Shown here one piece after another: positions 27,941 to 40,974 of a stretch of 64,000 nucleotides of DNA. This stretch comes from Hirundichthys speculiger. Taxonomy: Eukaryota > Chordata > Actinopteri > Beloniformes > Exocoetidae. The notes under the pieces were generated by a model. It was not told the origin of the DNA and made no database searches. It was given only the letters and a program-made list of their open reading frames with translations. The stretch is from assembly GCA_018398805.1 (NCBI GenBank), contig JAGFBZ010001170.1, positions 1,575,001 through 1,639,000 of the forward strand, read 5' to 3'. A program made the translations under genes and the position numbers. How positions within the stretch are numbered: position 1 is the first letter of the stretch; each line of letters begins with the position of its first letter.

Positions 27941-29241
27941 TCACAGACGATCCAAAAGTAAAAATCGCACACAGCAGTGAAAGGAGCTAAAATGACCACA
28001 ACTTTAGTGATAGAGCTATAACAGCCTCTCAGCAACATGAACAGGTCATAAAAAAGCCATTAAGTGACAGAACCATAGAAAACAGCATGAAAAATAACAT
28101 TTAATGTTATTATATCTTCCTCTGGATCTTTCCGAGTCCATTTATGTCCGCTCGTGTTTCCATCAATGGACGTTAAGAGGATCTTCTTCCTAGATTTCTA
28201 TTAAGCCTTCGATGAGGTCTCTGATCTCCCCCCTGGGTGATGAACGTGCACAGCAGCACGTCCAGTTCCTTGTGCTTTTGTTTTTAGGATTTGCAGAGAA
28301 TCGTCAACTCATTCAACGTGTATACAGTGTATTCTGGGTCTGAAAGGAGCTAAGGAGTTTGGAGGAAAGACTTCCTGAGGGCCATTGTTTAAAGGCTGCA
28401 CCCCCCCGCTGGATAGATAAGTTATTTACGGGGTCTTCCTGTTTCATCCCTCTCATGAGCTTTGGGAACCAGTCTCACAGCCAAGGAGGTTCTCTTTACA
28501 TTCCAGTCAGCGGTTCACTGGTAATGACAGGTTCACTGGCAAAAAACAAAATTTAGTTTGTTGAGCTGGCATGTAATGTTGAGCACAGATAACAGATCTG
28601 GATTGTAGAAATGTCAGCAGTATGCAGATATTTGGTCAAAAACATTCAAACTGGCTTAAAATAGCCTCTCACCTACCATCATATACCCAACTAGATGTGG
28701 TTGTGTGTAGTCCAACCCAAGCCAAGAGTGCCGTTTCCACATGAAACTAATTAACTAACTAATTAATACTTACTATTGACTAAGAAAAGGTCTAACAACA
28801 CCTATAAGGTTAAATATGCATCTTTTATATAATCTCCTGCAACAACATAACATCTCTTCTGGGATTAATGAAGTATAACTGAACCGAACTGAATGTTTTA
28901 TGGTCATTGATTATTTCATTAAGTCATTCATTTCATTCTCATTGGTTTTTAGCAATTTCTTTTCTAACCATTAATCACTTCTTTTCAAAATGTTTCACAA
29001 TGAAAAACTGCTGAAGTGCTTATACTGAAACTGATTTGTCATTCTGCCAGGCTGCAAAGCAATTTAAAATGTACCAACTGGTGTGAAAGGTGCTATACAA
29101 GAAGATCTGCTTTTTTTTTTTTTTCTTGGTGCAACATTAAATATCTCTGGGACATCTGTGAGTCTGTACACACAGTATTAGGTCCAGTCAGACGCTAAAG
29201 ACGTGACATGCTGCCTTGTATTTGTTTACTGTTGCTCTAAG

Positions 29242-29402
29242 CCAGTGGTCTTCAATCCTGGCCCTGAGGACTAGAACGCTGCTGATTTTCATTCTGCAAA
29301 TCTAATCAGTGACTGATCCATATATGTGATGCCAGCTGAATGCAATTAACTGCCTGATAGGACAGAAAAACAGCACAACTCTGGGTCCTCAGGACAAAAA
29401 TT
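29242..29402. mobile_element. Possible MITE-like repeat
   Basis: 'gccagtggtcttcaatcctg' plus 'ccctgaggac' on the left and 'gtcctcagga' with 'agtcactgct' on the right form imperfect inverted ends around about 160 bases. The text resembles a common dispersed fish repeat. No target duplication was confirmed. Confidence 0.35.
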
Positions 29403-30089
29403 TAAAATCACCAAGTCACTGCTGTAATGAATATCCTTAAGCTCCTACGAACTGTTGACAAATGTGTTACTTCTGGTTGCTTTCACTTGTCTGGATGCCT
29501 CTTGCCTCAGCTTTAACACACATGTACTACTAAAGTTAGAAGCTAAAAACAGTAAAAGAGAAGTAAACTGCATTATGTTGGTTTACTGCAACTCTGTTGG
29601 CTGCTGGTATGAAATGAGTATTTAGCTAAATATATGGGACAATATAAAAAATAAAATGTGCAGTAATTCCAACAAATATTTTCAGCCTTAAGGGATGATG
29701 AAAACAACCACCAGTAAGATTTGTTTGACATCGTAATAATAAAGTTTTGTCCTCTATTTTATCTCGAAAGACAGAAACACATTAATCACATCATTATATT
29801 TTTTAAGGTGTATTCTCCAAAGCTAGAATTGACCATTTTTAAATATTCTAGGTTATCTGATTTTTTTCTTCTGATTAAAACAGTTGATAATTACAACCCT
29901 GAATCAGAAAAATCTGGATGATATGACAGAATTCAAATAAAGTGATTCTTACATTTGAGCATATTTGTAACATTTCAAGATTTCAGAACAATTTAAATGT
30001 GTTCCCAGGCTGAGGATCAGAGCAATGAAAATTTTCAGATGTTATTTTGACTAATGATTTCTAAAATAAAAAAAAAAAAAAGGGGTCTT

Positions 30090-30500
30090 ATAATGTGGAA
30101 CAGAATGGGGCCATTTTTCACTTCAAAATTCTCCTCACGTTCTCTGTTGGAGACTTATAAAACCTCAACTATGAGCCTTTGTAATGGGTGCAAAATGTGG
30201 TTTATGTATTGTTTTCTTAAAAAATAATGCCTGGAGAAGATTTCACATAGAGGGCAGCAGATGTTACTCTAAAATCTTATCATTTTTCTCTACTTTAAAG
30301 CTGTAAATGGTCTGCCAAGGAACCAATACACCTCCAAACCATCATGGAGCCTTGCTTCTGGACTTGTTGCTGATAACAGTTTGCATGGTCCTTTTTGTCT
30401 TTGATCCAGAGCACATGGTGTCCATTTCTTCCAAAAAAAGACCATGAAAAATTAATTCATCTGACCACAATACAAGTTTCCAAAGAGATGAGCGGTCTGG
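30090..30500 (-). mobile_element. DNA-transposon relic, - orientation
   Basis: The 16-base text acttgttgctgataac (30362-30377) is the exact reverse complement of 33869-33884 in a similar relic. Adjoining text about 'gatccagagcacatgg' and 'catctgaccacaat' resembles reversed transposase sequence of fish DNA elements. No frame survives. The family is uncertain (Tc1/IS630-like or similar). Confidence 0.5.
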
Positions 30501-30504
30501 GTCT

Positions 30505-30620
30505 ATCCCAGCTGTCACTGGGTGCCGGGTGGGGCACATCCTGGACAGCCTGCCAGTCCTTCACAGGGCCACACAGAGAAATGAGACAGACAACCACATG
30601 CGCTCACACTCAGCTACGAC
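30505..30620 (+). repeat. LINE-tail-like dispersed repeat fragment
   Basis: 'gggtggggcacatcctggac', 'gccagtccttcacagggcca' and 'cacagagaaatgagacagac' follow a very common fish retroposon tail. It abuts the transposon relic at 30090-30500. Limits are approximate. Confidence 0.5.
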
Positions 30621-31811
30621 AATACTTTAAACAACGTAATATGCGGGTTTTTCTGGGATTTGTTGTGAGGCAACAGTGTTAAACATCAAATCCCAGAAAA
30701 AATGTGCACAAATAGCTCAGTGCACAAGAACATCACAACTTGGCCTCAGACTGTGTTATAGAAGATGAGGTTTTACTATGATTAACATACATCAGGGTGT
30801 ATTATTGATTTGCAGGTACATTTTACATTGTTAAGAAGTGAACGCATGGATGCCCAAGTCTTCTCCTCATCCGTCTCTCTGTCTGTTGAATGAAGAGGAG
30901 ACATGTGCAGTCACATCAGCCCACATTCTTCTCATAACTCCCCCCCCCCTCACAGCTGCCTCAGCAGCACTGAGCATGTGTGCTGTAGGTGTAGACTGAC
31001 CAATCCAGACAAAAACACATGTAGACTGAGCAACAGGAGGTTAGTAATAAACCACGACCAAGACACACACTCTAAAATAAACAGGTAATCGAGGACTTCA
31101 GAGGGTAGTTTGTATATATGAGAGAGCGCGTCTAGGTGTTGGAGGGTCTGAGGGGAACCTATTATAATTGGGGTGAGGGGTGGGAAGCACAGGGAGGGAT
31201 GTCAGAGTCCGGTCGCTGTTGAGAGAGAGGGACAGGCATGAATGCTAAAACAGCAGAGGACAACAACAGCTCTCTGGGAGCCGGCTCAGAAAAGCAAACA
31301 CAGCATCCACCGGCAGGAAGCGTCTCGCCCTGCACAAAGGGCAGAGCCGTCGCTTTTTGGGGCTCAGAGAGAGAGTATGAGAGAGAAGCAGGGGCCTATA
31401 CAGAAAGAGGGCTGAACAGAGAAAAAGGAAAGAACTCTGAGTCCGACTAATGTGGCCTGCCACCAGAAAACAAGCAGATGAGATACGTAGAACAGAACTC
31501 TGTCTCTGAGACTGTAAATGCAAAAAAAATATAAAACAAAATGAAAAAGAATTAGACAGACTTTCACAAAGTACTGAACTTTTCTCATCTTTACTTCAGA
31601 AAGCTCCCCAGGAATGTTCCTTTTGTACTCAGTAATGTTTCTGTCTTGCTGTTTATCAACCTGATTACTTGTTATCTGTTTCATCAAGCATTTTTAAATG
31701 CACAATGGCTGTATCAAAAACTGTCAAATGGTATAAAAGCATTTCATGCATGTTTGGTGAATTACTTAAAGTTTCTACAAGTTGAACTGAGTTGAAAAGC
31801 CTTCAGCTATC

Positions 31812-31905
31812 AGCTCCTCTATTGTATATTTATTGTACACTGATCAGTTATAGCTCCTCTATTAAATATTTATTGTACAATATCAGCAAAAGCTCCTCTA
31901 TTGTG
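31812..31905 (+). repeat. Tandem repeat, about 40-bp unit, 2.4 copies
   Basis: The unit begins agctcctctatt at 31812, 31852 and 31891, with diverged copies of 'atatttattgtaca' between. Confidence 0.75.
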
Positions 31906-31914
31906 GAATCAACC

Positions 31915-32130
31915 CCAGTCTAGATTCAGAAGGTGTACCTCTTTTCTACCTTTAGAGTTAGGCTTTCCTTTTGACTAATCTTTTTGTATCACGTTCCTGT
32001 CCTCTCTCACCCGCCGCCAATCAAGGCAGATGTCTGACATTCGTCAGTCTGGTTCTGCTGGACGTTCCATCCTGTTAAAAGGGAGTTTTTCCTCTCCATT
32101 GTTACCCACCACTCTGTGCAAGGTAAGAGC
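31915..32130 (+). repeat. Retroposon 3'-tail-like repeat
   Basis: Contains 'tctggttctgctggacgttc' and 'cctgttaaaagggagttttt', text common to many fish LINE-like tails. A related decayed stretch occurs near 37320-37365. Confidence 0.45.
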
Positions 32131-32309
32131 TAGGAACTGAAATGTATCAAAGATTTGAAGCAATCTGTTATTTTTTTTACATATCAATGCAATTATAATG
32201 AACTGGATTTACATGGATTATAATTCAGATGATTTAAACAGGAAGTTGAAAACCCATGTCTTTATTAGACCACAAATGGTTATTGATGGCTAAACCCTCC
32301 CTATCTTCT

Positions 32310-32488
32310 TCTTCTCGTCCTTCCAGCTGCTCCCTGTTCGGGGTCACCACAGTGGAGTGATCTGCAAAATTGATTTGACACAAGTTTTACGCCGGAGGCT
32401 CTTCCTGATTCAACCGGGACTTGAACGCCGAACCTCCCACATGGTAGGCGACAGCGCTGCCACTAAGCCACTGGGGAGGCTGAGCTAA
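32310..32488 (-). mobile_element. tRNA-derived SINE, - orientation
   Basis: Read on the - strand it starts near GCCTCCCCAGTGGCTTAGTG, has an A-box-like TGGCTTAGTGG and a B-box-like GTTCAAGTCCC 50 bases later. The SINE body follows, ending in a GAAGAAGAAG tail at the left. This is the architecture of a Pol III tRNA SINE. Confidence 0.65.
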
Positions 32489-33559
32489 ACCCTCTTTATA
32501 ATGCTGCCAAATAACTTTCGTAGTGCACACTACTATGGGGATCAGCATGCAGCACTGAATGCTTTCTCCAGCAAAAATGTAGCACCTATATTTAAATATA
32601 ACCTAGTCTTTTCAGTATTTTGTTCTTTGTCTCATATTTTAAAATGTGATGTTGACATCAAATTCAAAATGACACTGCTGCAGTAAAAGTAACATGCGTG
32701 TCTCTGCCATTGCGTGTGAACGATGCTGCGCTCATCTTAAATCCAGTATCTGCCGTCATCCCTTAAGGACACTGACACTGAGAAGTCAACATGTCACTAA
32801 TGCAACATTTAGCTCTTTCTCACAGATAAAGAATGGAAAAAAAAGCCCATAATGCAGCATACAAGCAGCGATGGATGAGGTGGCTAAGAGGTGTCTAATG
32901 GAGCGTCAGTGTCGTCTGACTGATGAACTCGTCCCAGTTTATCTGCTGTCTTTGAATCCCTCTCTCTCAGCTCACTGCAGTAAAAAACAAACTACTTGAA
33001 TCATGTCATAAAAAAATGAAACAAGATAAAGTCAAATACTATAGTAAAACTAAAATAAAATGGAAAAAAAGTTTGAAAAGTAAGAGAAGTGAGTGAAGAA
33101 ACTAACACAAAAAAGGAACTCCCCTGATAGGACCTGCAGTGAATCATATTAACGAGTACTGATGGGCTGAAAGCCATTACTGGGACGCCAGACGAGGTCT
33201 GATATATCAGGGAAGTAAACTAAACCTCTTGACATTAATATCTGGAGATTTTGAGGGTGGTACTGTGTTCAGCCAGCCAAATAACTCCAGCCTTTAACAA
33301 ACTTTGCAAGCAGTTTTTCCCTTCTCCTATGACCTTTCTCAACTCCTTCCCCTCAAAAAAAAAAAAAAAGTCAACAAATCATAATTCTTTAAATGTCAAA
33401 TTGTTCCTGAAATAAAAAAAAAATCTCTGCATTTCCTTCTACTGTTATAGCATTTAAGTGTTTTTACAATCCAGACAGCCATCAATTCTTCATTCTTCAA
33501 CCTTCCAGTCACCCTGAGGTCAAGTCATTTTGAAAAACATTTAAAAATTATGTTCTGAT

Positions 33560-34560
33560 GACGATGTTGATCTGGATGAATTTTTAATGCATAAAACAAG
33601 GGCACACATTAGAAGATGTCACTTATCAGCACTCATCAGGTGTCATTCATCAATAAGAGGCCTGTGGAAGACCTACGTGAAGCACTACGATACAGAGCAA
33701 CATTCACAAGTGCCACTTATAAATTACTGTGCAAAAAAAAAGGACCATGGACCATCATCACACAATGACAACATGTATTGTGGTCACAAGAATCAGTATT
33801 CCAGATCTCTTTTCAATGAAATGGGTCCTGTGTGCTTTGGACTGATGACAAATAGAATTACCAAGGTTGTTATCAGCAACAAGTGCTAAAGCCAGTGCCT
33901 GTGGTGTGATGGTATGGGGTTGTACTAATGCCCTTGGAAAAGGTGATTTACACTTCTGGGATTGTGGCATTAAAGCAGAAAAGTACCCTGAGATTTAACA
34001 ACAGCATATGCTTCTTTCAAAACAACATCCTCTTAAGGAACATCATACATTTTGATTCTAACTTCACTGGAGGAGTGTGTGTGAGTTTGTTTGTCTATAC
34101 GTGATCCTGCAGAGGACTGGCAATCTGTCCAGGGTCTAACTCTGTCTTTCACCTGAAGAGAGTTGGGATGGGCTCCAGCAGATCTCTGTGACTCTAAAGT
34201 AGGAAGAAGCAGGTGCAGATAATGGATGGACAGATCCATGCATCTCAGCACACATTACTAATGGATGATTGAGGAAGAAGGAGGTGTTGGTGCTGGACTG
34301 GCGGAGTTGACCTGCCCCCAGGAGAAAATGTGTGAAGAGTTTAGAGGGAAAAAAAAGTGCAAACGGGCTTATACCATTGCACGTCCTGTTTGATTGAAGA
34401 ATGGAACAAAATAAAAACTGAACCACACCATATCGTCAAGGCCAGAAAGCCTTTCAATTGTTCTGTGAATGGCAACGTTACAAAGATTTAGGGACTGTGT
34501 TGCAGCCTTGGAATGAAATCAAATTAACGAGACACTATATAAACTTCTTGGCCTCATAGT
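33560..34560 (+). mobile_element. DNA-transposon relic with inserted LINE-tail repeat, + orientation
   Basis: The + strand keeps transposase-like text around 33820-33920 ('ctttggactgatgacaaata', 'gtgtgatggtatggggttg') that pairs in reverse with the relic at 30090-30500. At about 34060-34240 a retroposon-tail-like insert ends 'gataatggatggac'. All frames are broken and the borders are approximate. Confidence 0.5.
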
Positions 34561-35231
34561 GTTTGCAAAGAGATAAAAATCTAACTTAAGAACCACTGTG
34601 TTTATCATTATTATTTATTTTTTCCCTTTTTCCATATAACCTCAACTTATTCTGATCTGGGGTTGATGACCAAACGGGCTATTAGTTCTCTTATAAAGTA
34701 ACCAGGAGCAAAAGTGAGAGTGAATTATTAATGCAGGCCTCTTGTTAATCCTTTTCTTAGGAACTTTGTAATGTCTACTTTTTGAACTCCTAGCCTCTTC
34801 CCGTCCTCGATGTCTGACCTCCATCCCACACTCTCTTGGGGGTCCATTCCTGTTCTTCAATGGCTTCGTGTGAATGTGTGTGAGCTTCCCAGATGAGGCC
34901 GGATAAGCTGTGCTCTTTCAGGCCCAGCTGAGTCTCATGTTCAGAGCCTTTGCTCATTGTTTCCATCTTGAGCAAACAGCGCATTTATTTTTGTTTGGCT
35001 TCTTTGGTTAATTGAGAAAAAAAAATGTAAAAAGTGTCCGGTGCTGTCCTAAATTAAGACATAAAAGGGCTTGATAAACATACACTGTAAGGCGAGACTG
35101 TTTTCCAAACAGGCCAAATGCTCAAAAAAGCCGGGGCAAAAATGTAATGTGGGGAAAAAATTAATTTTTTAAAAACAGGTAGATGATGTCAGACATTGAG
35201 TTTTTTTTAAAAAAGGCGGGGTTATTTTATA

Positions 35232-35232
35232 A

Positions 35233-35287
<55 letters not shown>

Positions 35288-35305
35288 CACTATATATAGA
35301 CATAC

Positions 35306-35336
<31 letters not shown>

Positions 35337-35399
35337 CATACAGAGACAGACATACATACATATACATACATACAGATATATACATATATATACAGATAT

Positions 35400-35430
<31 letters not shown>

Positions 35431-35663
35431 GACAGACAGACAGAGAGAGACAGACAGACAGACAGACAGAGATAGAGATACAGAGAGAGACAGACAGAGA
35501 CAGAGAGAGAGACACACAGACAGACAGACAGATAGACAAAGAGAGACAGATAGAGAGACAGAGAGACAGACAGAGAGACAGAGAGACAGATAGAGAGAGA
35601 CATACACAGAGAGAAGAGACACACACACACATATAGATACACCACACACACATAGATATATAT

Positions 35664-35740
<77 letters not shown>

Positions 35741-35774
35741 CATACACACACATATACACACATATATATAGATA
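35232..35774 (+). repeat. Compound microsatellite (AC, ACAT, GACA, AT)
   Basis: About 540 bases of purine-pyrimidine simple repeats: (AC)n from 35232, (ACAT)n, (GA)n/(GACA)n in the middle, (AC)n and then a long (TA)n to 35774. The long reading frames across it are repeat artefacts. Confidence 0.95.
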
Positions 35775-35834
35775 TCCCTTATTTTTCGCAGTTAATGGGG
35801 ACGGAAGTAGTGTAGCACAGCTTGTCCATGTGTG

Positions 35835-35906
35835 GACAAACTGATCAATCCAGGTGTGTCTGACCATTGCTGTGAGGTCAGACACACCTGGATTAATCAG
35901 TTTGTC
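35835..35906. repeat. 31-bp inverted repeat with 10-base loop
   Basis: Arms 35835-35865 and 35876-35906 are complementary apart from one mismatch (C/T at the tenth base region). The loop is attgctgtga. A transcript could form a long hairpin. Confidence 0.9.
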
Positions 35907-37369
35907 AATTAATGGTACACAGGAAACAAAGCAGCTGGCTGAAGTCCAGGAAGTAGTGCAGATGTGCATAAAACCACATTGACATACTGTGAAGATTCAT
36001 TATAGCCTAAATGAAAACACAAAGGGGTATATATGAAGAGTATGTATTTGAAGTGATTTGCATATTTTTTGTGCATTTAACATTGCTTGTATTTACATTT
36101 ACATTTGATTTTCATTCCACACATTGTTTTCATTTCACATTGCTCTTCTTTTACAGTTTTTTTTTAAATCTCATTTCACGTGACTTTTCTTTACTTCATT
36201 TGTTGCAGACTTTGCATTCTTAATGACTGTTTAGGAAGGAGTGTATTTGTGGACTGGTCCAGAGTAGTATATTTTACATGAGAAGAGCGCAAACAGTTCT
36301 GTTGTCTAACGACATCCTATTCTCTGTAACAATCTTTTTTTTTCTTCACGCGCTGTCACTCATCGAATGTCACACACTAACCTCACGACATCTACCACCT
36401 ACAGTACCTGTAGTAGCTACTGCTGTGGCAGTAATCGCGAGGCAAGTGACAGATCTCAGATTGGGAATGTCTTTTTTCTTTGTTTGTTTGTTTTTTACTC
36501 CGCCCGATGTGGTATTATTATTTTTTAATAAACGGGAGATTTACGGGAAAAATACTAATACGGGAGGACGGCAGGAGAGAAGAGTAAAACACGGGACTTT
36601 CTCGGCCAAAACGGGATACTTGACAAGTATGATTTGAGTCATAGGAGGAGGCTGACACCACCATCATCTTTAAAACTAAATTGAAAACATTTCTCTTTAG
36701 TAAAGCCTACAGATAGTCTAAACAATAGTGTGTAGGGGCTAATAGTCATTGCTATAGTTGTAGGAGCTAAGACTAGAGTAGGCTTGTCTTAATCACATCC
36801 TCATCATAGTTATGCTGCTATAGGCCTACACTGCAGGGGGACACCAACATGATCTGCTGAGCGCTGTCTTCACCTCTCTTCTCTCCCTTTCTTCCCTTTC
36901 CTCTTGCTCGATCCAAAGTTAATTTGGAGCACCTCGTAAGTGTAACTTTGCTCCATTTTTTTTTCCTGTAGTTTGTTGTGCTGTTTTGCCCCTCCCTTTT
37001 TTTTTCCTGTATGTTTGCAGGCCAGAGCTTAATTTGCAGTTCCATCCCCATTGGCCATTACCAGGGTTTACCTCTACCTGTGTGTGTAGTGTAGTGTGTG
37101 GTCATCTCAGTGCTGCTACCTACATCTGTTTATATAGTTATTTCTGTATTTCATGTATTAACAATGAACCAGTCAGAATATACGTGCTGGAATTCTTAGT
37201 GCTAAAGCTAATGGATAATGACTATTTTTTACATTTTGTCTTGTGCAGTGTTGCCAAGGTGTATGTGCTCTCCTCTCTCTGTCCTGTCTCCTCTCTCTTT
37301 TTCTTTCTTTACCCAGCTGGCCCTTGGCAGGAAGGTCCCCCCTTATGGACCAGGTCCTGCTCAAGATTT

Positions 37370-37371
37370 CT

Positions 37372-37409
<38 letters not shown>

Positions 37410-37430
37410 CGCGCGCTATCGCGCGCGCGC

Positions 37431-37476
<46 letters not shown>

Positions 37477-37519
37477 TATATATATATATATATCTATATA
37501 TATATATATATATATATAT

Positions 37520-37578
<59 letters not shown>

Positions 37579-37656
37579 GATATATATATATATATATATA
37601 TAATATAAATAGAGAGAGAGAGAGAGAGAGAGAGAGATACTGTACACTTACACACA
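37370..37656. repeat. Compound (TC)n-(GC)n-(GA)n-(TA)n microsatellite, largely palindromic
   Basis: (TC)n runs into about 22 bases of alternating GC, then CTATC, a second GC block, GATA(GA)n, a long (TA)n and another (GA)n, ending in (AC)n. The TC/GC/GA core is its own reverse complement around the CTATCGC...GCGATAG centre. Confidence 0.95.
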
Positions 37657-39818
37657 CACACATACAGGCACACACAAACATTAAAACTTATTGTAGTACT
37701 AAATCAAGCTTGTGACCTTGTGAAATTAATCTGAATGTAACCATTTCATAAAATAGATAAAGATTGGCTACTGTAAATCTAATCACACAGTCTGGGAACT
37801 TTGAGTTTTACTTGCAGTTTTATGGATTTGTATCAATGGTCTGTGATATGTTTGAATCTGTGTATCTTAAGTTAACCCAGTCTGATTCTTTATATAGAAA
37901 ATAATTAGGATGGTTAGGCAGGCTAAACACATCTGTAATTAAAATCAAAACAAAGGAAGTTGGTTGGACCAATGAGTAATGAGGATTTCAGGACCTACAG
38001 CCGTCTTCACACAGAGATCACATCTATTGTGATGAGTTCTCTACCGACTTCATCAACCAGAACAAACTGATTTGCATTGTTTTGCTTGAATGTCTTCCAG
38101 CATGTCCATGTAAATTAAAGCAACATAAAAACCTTGAGATGGAGAGGAAGAAAATGTTGCACCCTAAAACAGAAATCACAACATGAGCTCTGGCAGAAAG
38201 GTCCCCAAACAGTAGCATATCCACCAGAGTCAGTAAAAAACCTGTTTTAAAAAAAAGTTGTGGAAAAGCAGTTTTGAGTTTCATGCGGTTGTGTCCAATG
38301 CAAATCTAACGAATACAGGATCCCTTGTGAATACTAATTTCCTGTCAGAAGCCTATTGAGTTTCTCCCACAGGGCAGAATTAATCAGAGCCGGCTTTTAA
38401 GGTCTTCACTGATCGATCTGTGCTTCCCAGAAACTGACAATTGAGGTGACAGAGCCTCTCTCTCATTCTCTCCTGAGAATCTACCACAGGTCAGACATTC
38501 GGCTGCTCGTAGGAGCCGTGTTACTGAGATACGGAAGCAGCTGCTGGACAAATACAAGTCTTCACACACTACTCTCTTCCCAAGGGGTCTATGAGGTCTT
38601 CATGATGATGGGGCACCCATTGTTCTCATTTTCTGTGTATTAACATCCAAGTAATCTTTTCTCCTTATTTTCCTAAAACTGTATCAGCCCTACCAGTATG
38701 AATAGAGACGCCATCTTCATGTTAAACACATGGGGACACCAATTCACCAACACATGCATTCATCAGTACACACACCTAAGCCGTTCCTGGTGCATGACTT
38801 ATCATTGCAACTGATACTCCACCTGTGATAGATAACTAAAGAAGTATAAATTTGCAATATCATGTTCCCTAATATATATATAGGAACAAAAAAGGTGGGA
38901 TGAAGGGTCATTCTATATTTAGTGATGATTGCAAGTGACTCTGATTCCTTTATTGATTACAACAGAAACAAATGACATCAGGCTTTGTTTCCAGCTACAA
39001 TTACACAGATTTACCGTACTGTGCCCTCAGCTGCTATAAAACCTCAAATCATCTCCCAGATTAATGACAATAATAGCCAGGACCTCTCACACTGTAATTA
39101 GGTTGCCGCTTAACCACAAGATCTGCCAACAAAAGGATTATAACAACTGGCATGGTGCTGACCCTCCCACAGGCTTTGTCTCGATCTCATACAACAGCTT
39201 TTCTGGCTCTGAGATGGCAGATAAGCCTGATGTAAGATGTTGTTTCCTGACTGCTGTTTAGAAACAGAATGAGGACGGAAAGTGAAGTGCGATGGTCAAA
39301 GCTGCTTCTTCAAACTGACCATTAATTATGTGGCCTGAAGAGGCCAAGAACAAATAATAACTCGCTGACTGTAGACAAAAAAGCTCATTAGTATTGAGTT
39401 ATAACTTCTCTGACCTTATTTCGTAGTAGAGGGGAGAGGGACTACGAAGTGCAGGGGGATGTATTGATGGAACTAAACCTCACTAACCTTTAAAAGAAGT
39501 GAACAGGTAGGCAGAGAGTCAGAAAGACAAAGTGAGAAACCTGCATGTGGTTTTCTGGTGATTGCTGTGGTCCCTGAGCCATGCTGTCCTGGAGATACAG
39601 ACAGTGTGACATATTGGTCAGTCTCTGTGGACATTACACCTGTAATTAGTTTGGTTCCATATGGACATTAGCCGTAACGCTGCAGCAGTCTAACCTTTCA
39701 CCAGACACATGAAGCTCAGCACATCTTCTGACAGTAACCTTTTCTCACAGCCTGTCATGAGATTTAAGCAGGGGCTAAAGTGGAATCCATTTACTGTACC
39801 CGCTGGACAAAAAACGCA

Positions 39819-39855
<37 letters not shown>
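39819..39855 (+). repeat. (CT)n(CA)n microsatellite
   Basis: Twelve CT units followed directly by seven CA units. Confidence 0.95.
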
Positions 39856-39856
<1 letters not shown>

Positions 39857-40147
39857 GATGACATATCCATACATCTTTTAAAAAAAAAAATCCCTCTGGA
39901 AGGGAGTGGAATTCTTCAGAAAGGAAAAAGACGTTCATGGGGGGAAATGCAAGTATTACTTGGAAACCTCGGCTAACCTCTTTTGAAGAGAGCAATCCAG
40001 TAATAAGTTGCCCAAATATTTATAAAATTCTGTTGTTCATAGCTTTTTCCTCAGTATAACGTCACAGAAGTCTTAAATTAAATTGAAATCTTAAGTTTAC
40101 TTGTCTCGAGCTGACTTGCCTCTTGTGCTTGGTGGAATCATCTAAAC

Positions 40148-40924
40148 CACATGTGTCAAACTCAAGGCCCGCGGGCCAAATGTGGCGCGCCACGTCATTT
40201 TATGTGGCCCTCGAGAGCTTGTGCATTATTGGCTTAAAATTTAAACCAATATTTTAAGACTTAAAATAAGCTTGCACCGCTTTAAAGCGCATATTGACAA
40301 TAAACTACATATCCCAAAATGCATTTCGTCGTTACCCACAACGATAACAGTATATCACCATGAGCAAGACATCAAGGCGATTTTCAGAACTGACGAACTT
40401 AAGAAAAACCTTCACAAATTAACCCCAACATGTCTAAGAAAAGGAAATTTGATGCACAAGGAAGGCAGTTTCATGAACGATGGGAAAACGAATACAAGTT
40501 TGTACCTCAAGGTGAAGAAACAATAGGCCTGTCTTTTGTATTATGAGGTGGTGTCAGTCGTGAAAGAGCATAATCTACGTCAGCGTTTTGACAGCAAACA
40601 CAGAGCTAAGTATGCTAAATTTAGCCTGCAAGAAAAACAAAGAATCGCTTCAGCTTCTAACCGTTACCTGTGCGAGAGCAGGTTTACAACCACAAACCCC
40701 GAGTTTAATATAATAATTGTTATAATAATAATTATAATAATTGTTAAATATTTGACACTTGAATACATAATAAATACAGAAACTGTTTTTTTTTTTTAAC
40801 AAGGTGTAGTTTAATTTATTTTGATTTATATTGCATTTTGTTACATTCATGCTGTCAATCTGGTCCTTCGAGGGCCACCATGATGCTGATGTGGCCCTCA
40901 GCGAAAATGAGTCTGACACCCCTG
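40148..40924 (+). mobile_element. hAT-Charlie-like relic with BED-domain start
   Basis: The ends are CACATGTGTCAAACTC and GAGTCTGACACCCCTG, a decayed hAT terminal repeat. They are flanked by the imperfect 8-bp repeats ATCTAAAC and ATCTAGAG. Inside, from the ATG at 40430, the + strand reads MSKKRKFDAQGRQFHERWE and, after breaks, KEHNLRQRFDSKH. This follows the N-terminal BED-finger region of Charlie-type transposases. The catalytic part is missing, so the element is internally deleted and inactive. Confidence 0.8.
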
Positions 40925-40974
40925 ATCTAGAGGTTTTGGACAATGGTTTTATGATTTTGAAATAGTTTTTTCAG

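Noticed and set aside
35169..35969. Long frames of up to 266 codons rich in Cys, Tyr, Ile, Ser and Val
   Set aside because: They are translations of a compound microsatellite.
37218..37681. Frames rich in Arg-Ala, Arg-Glu or Tyr-Ile repeats
   Set aside because: They are translations of TC, GC, GA and TA repeats.
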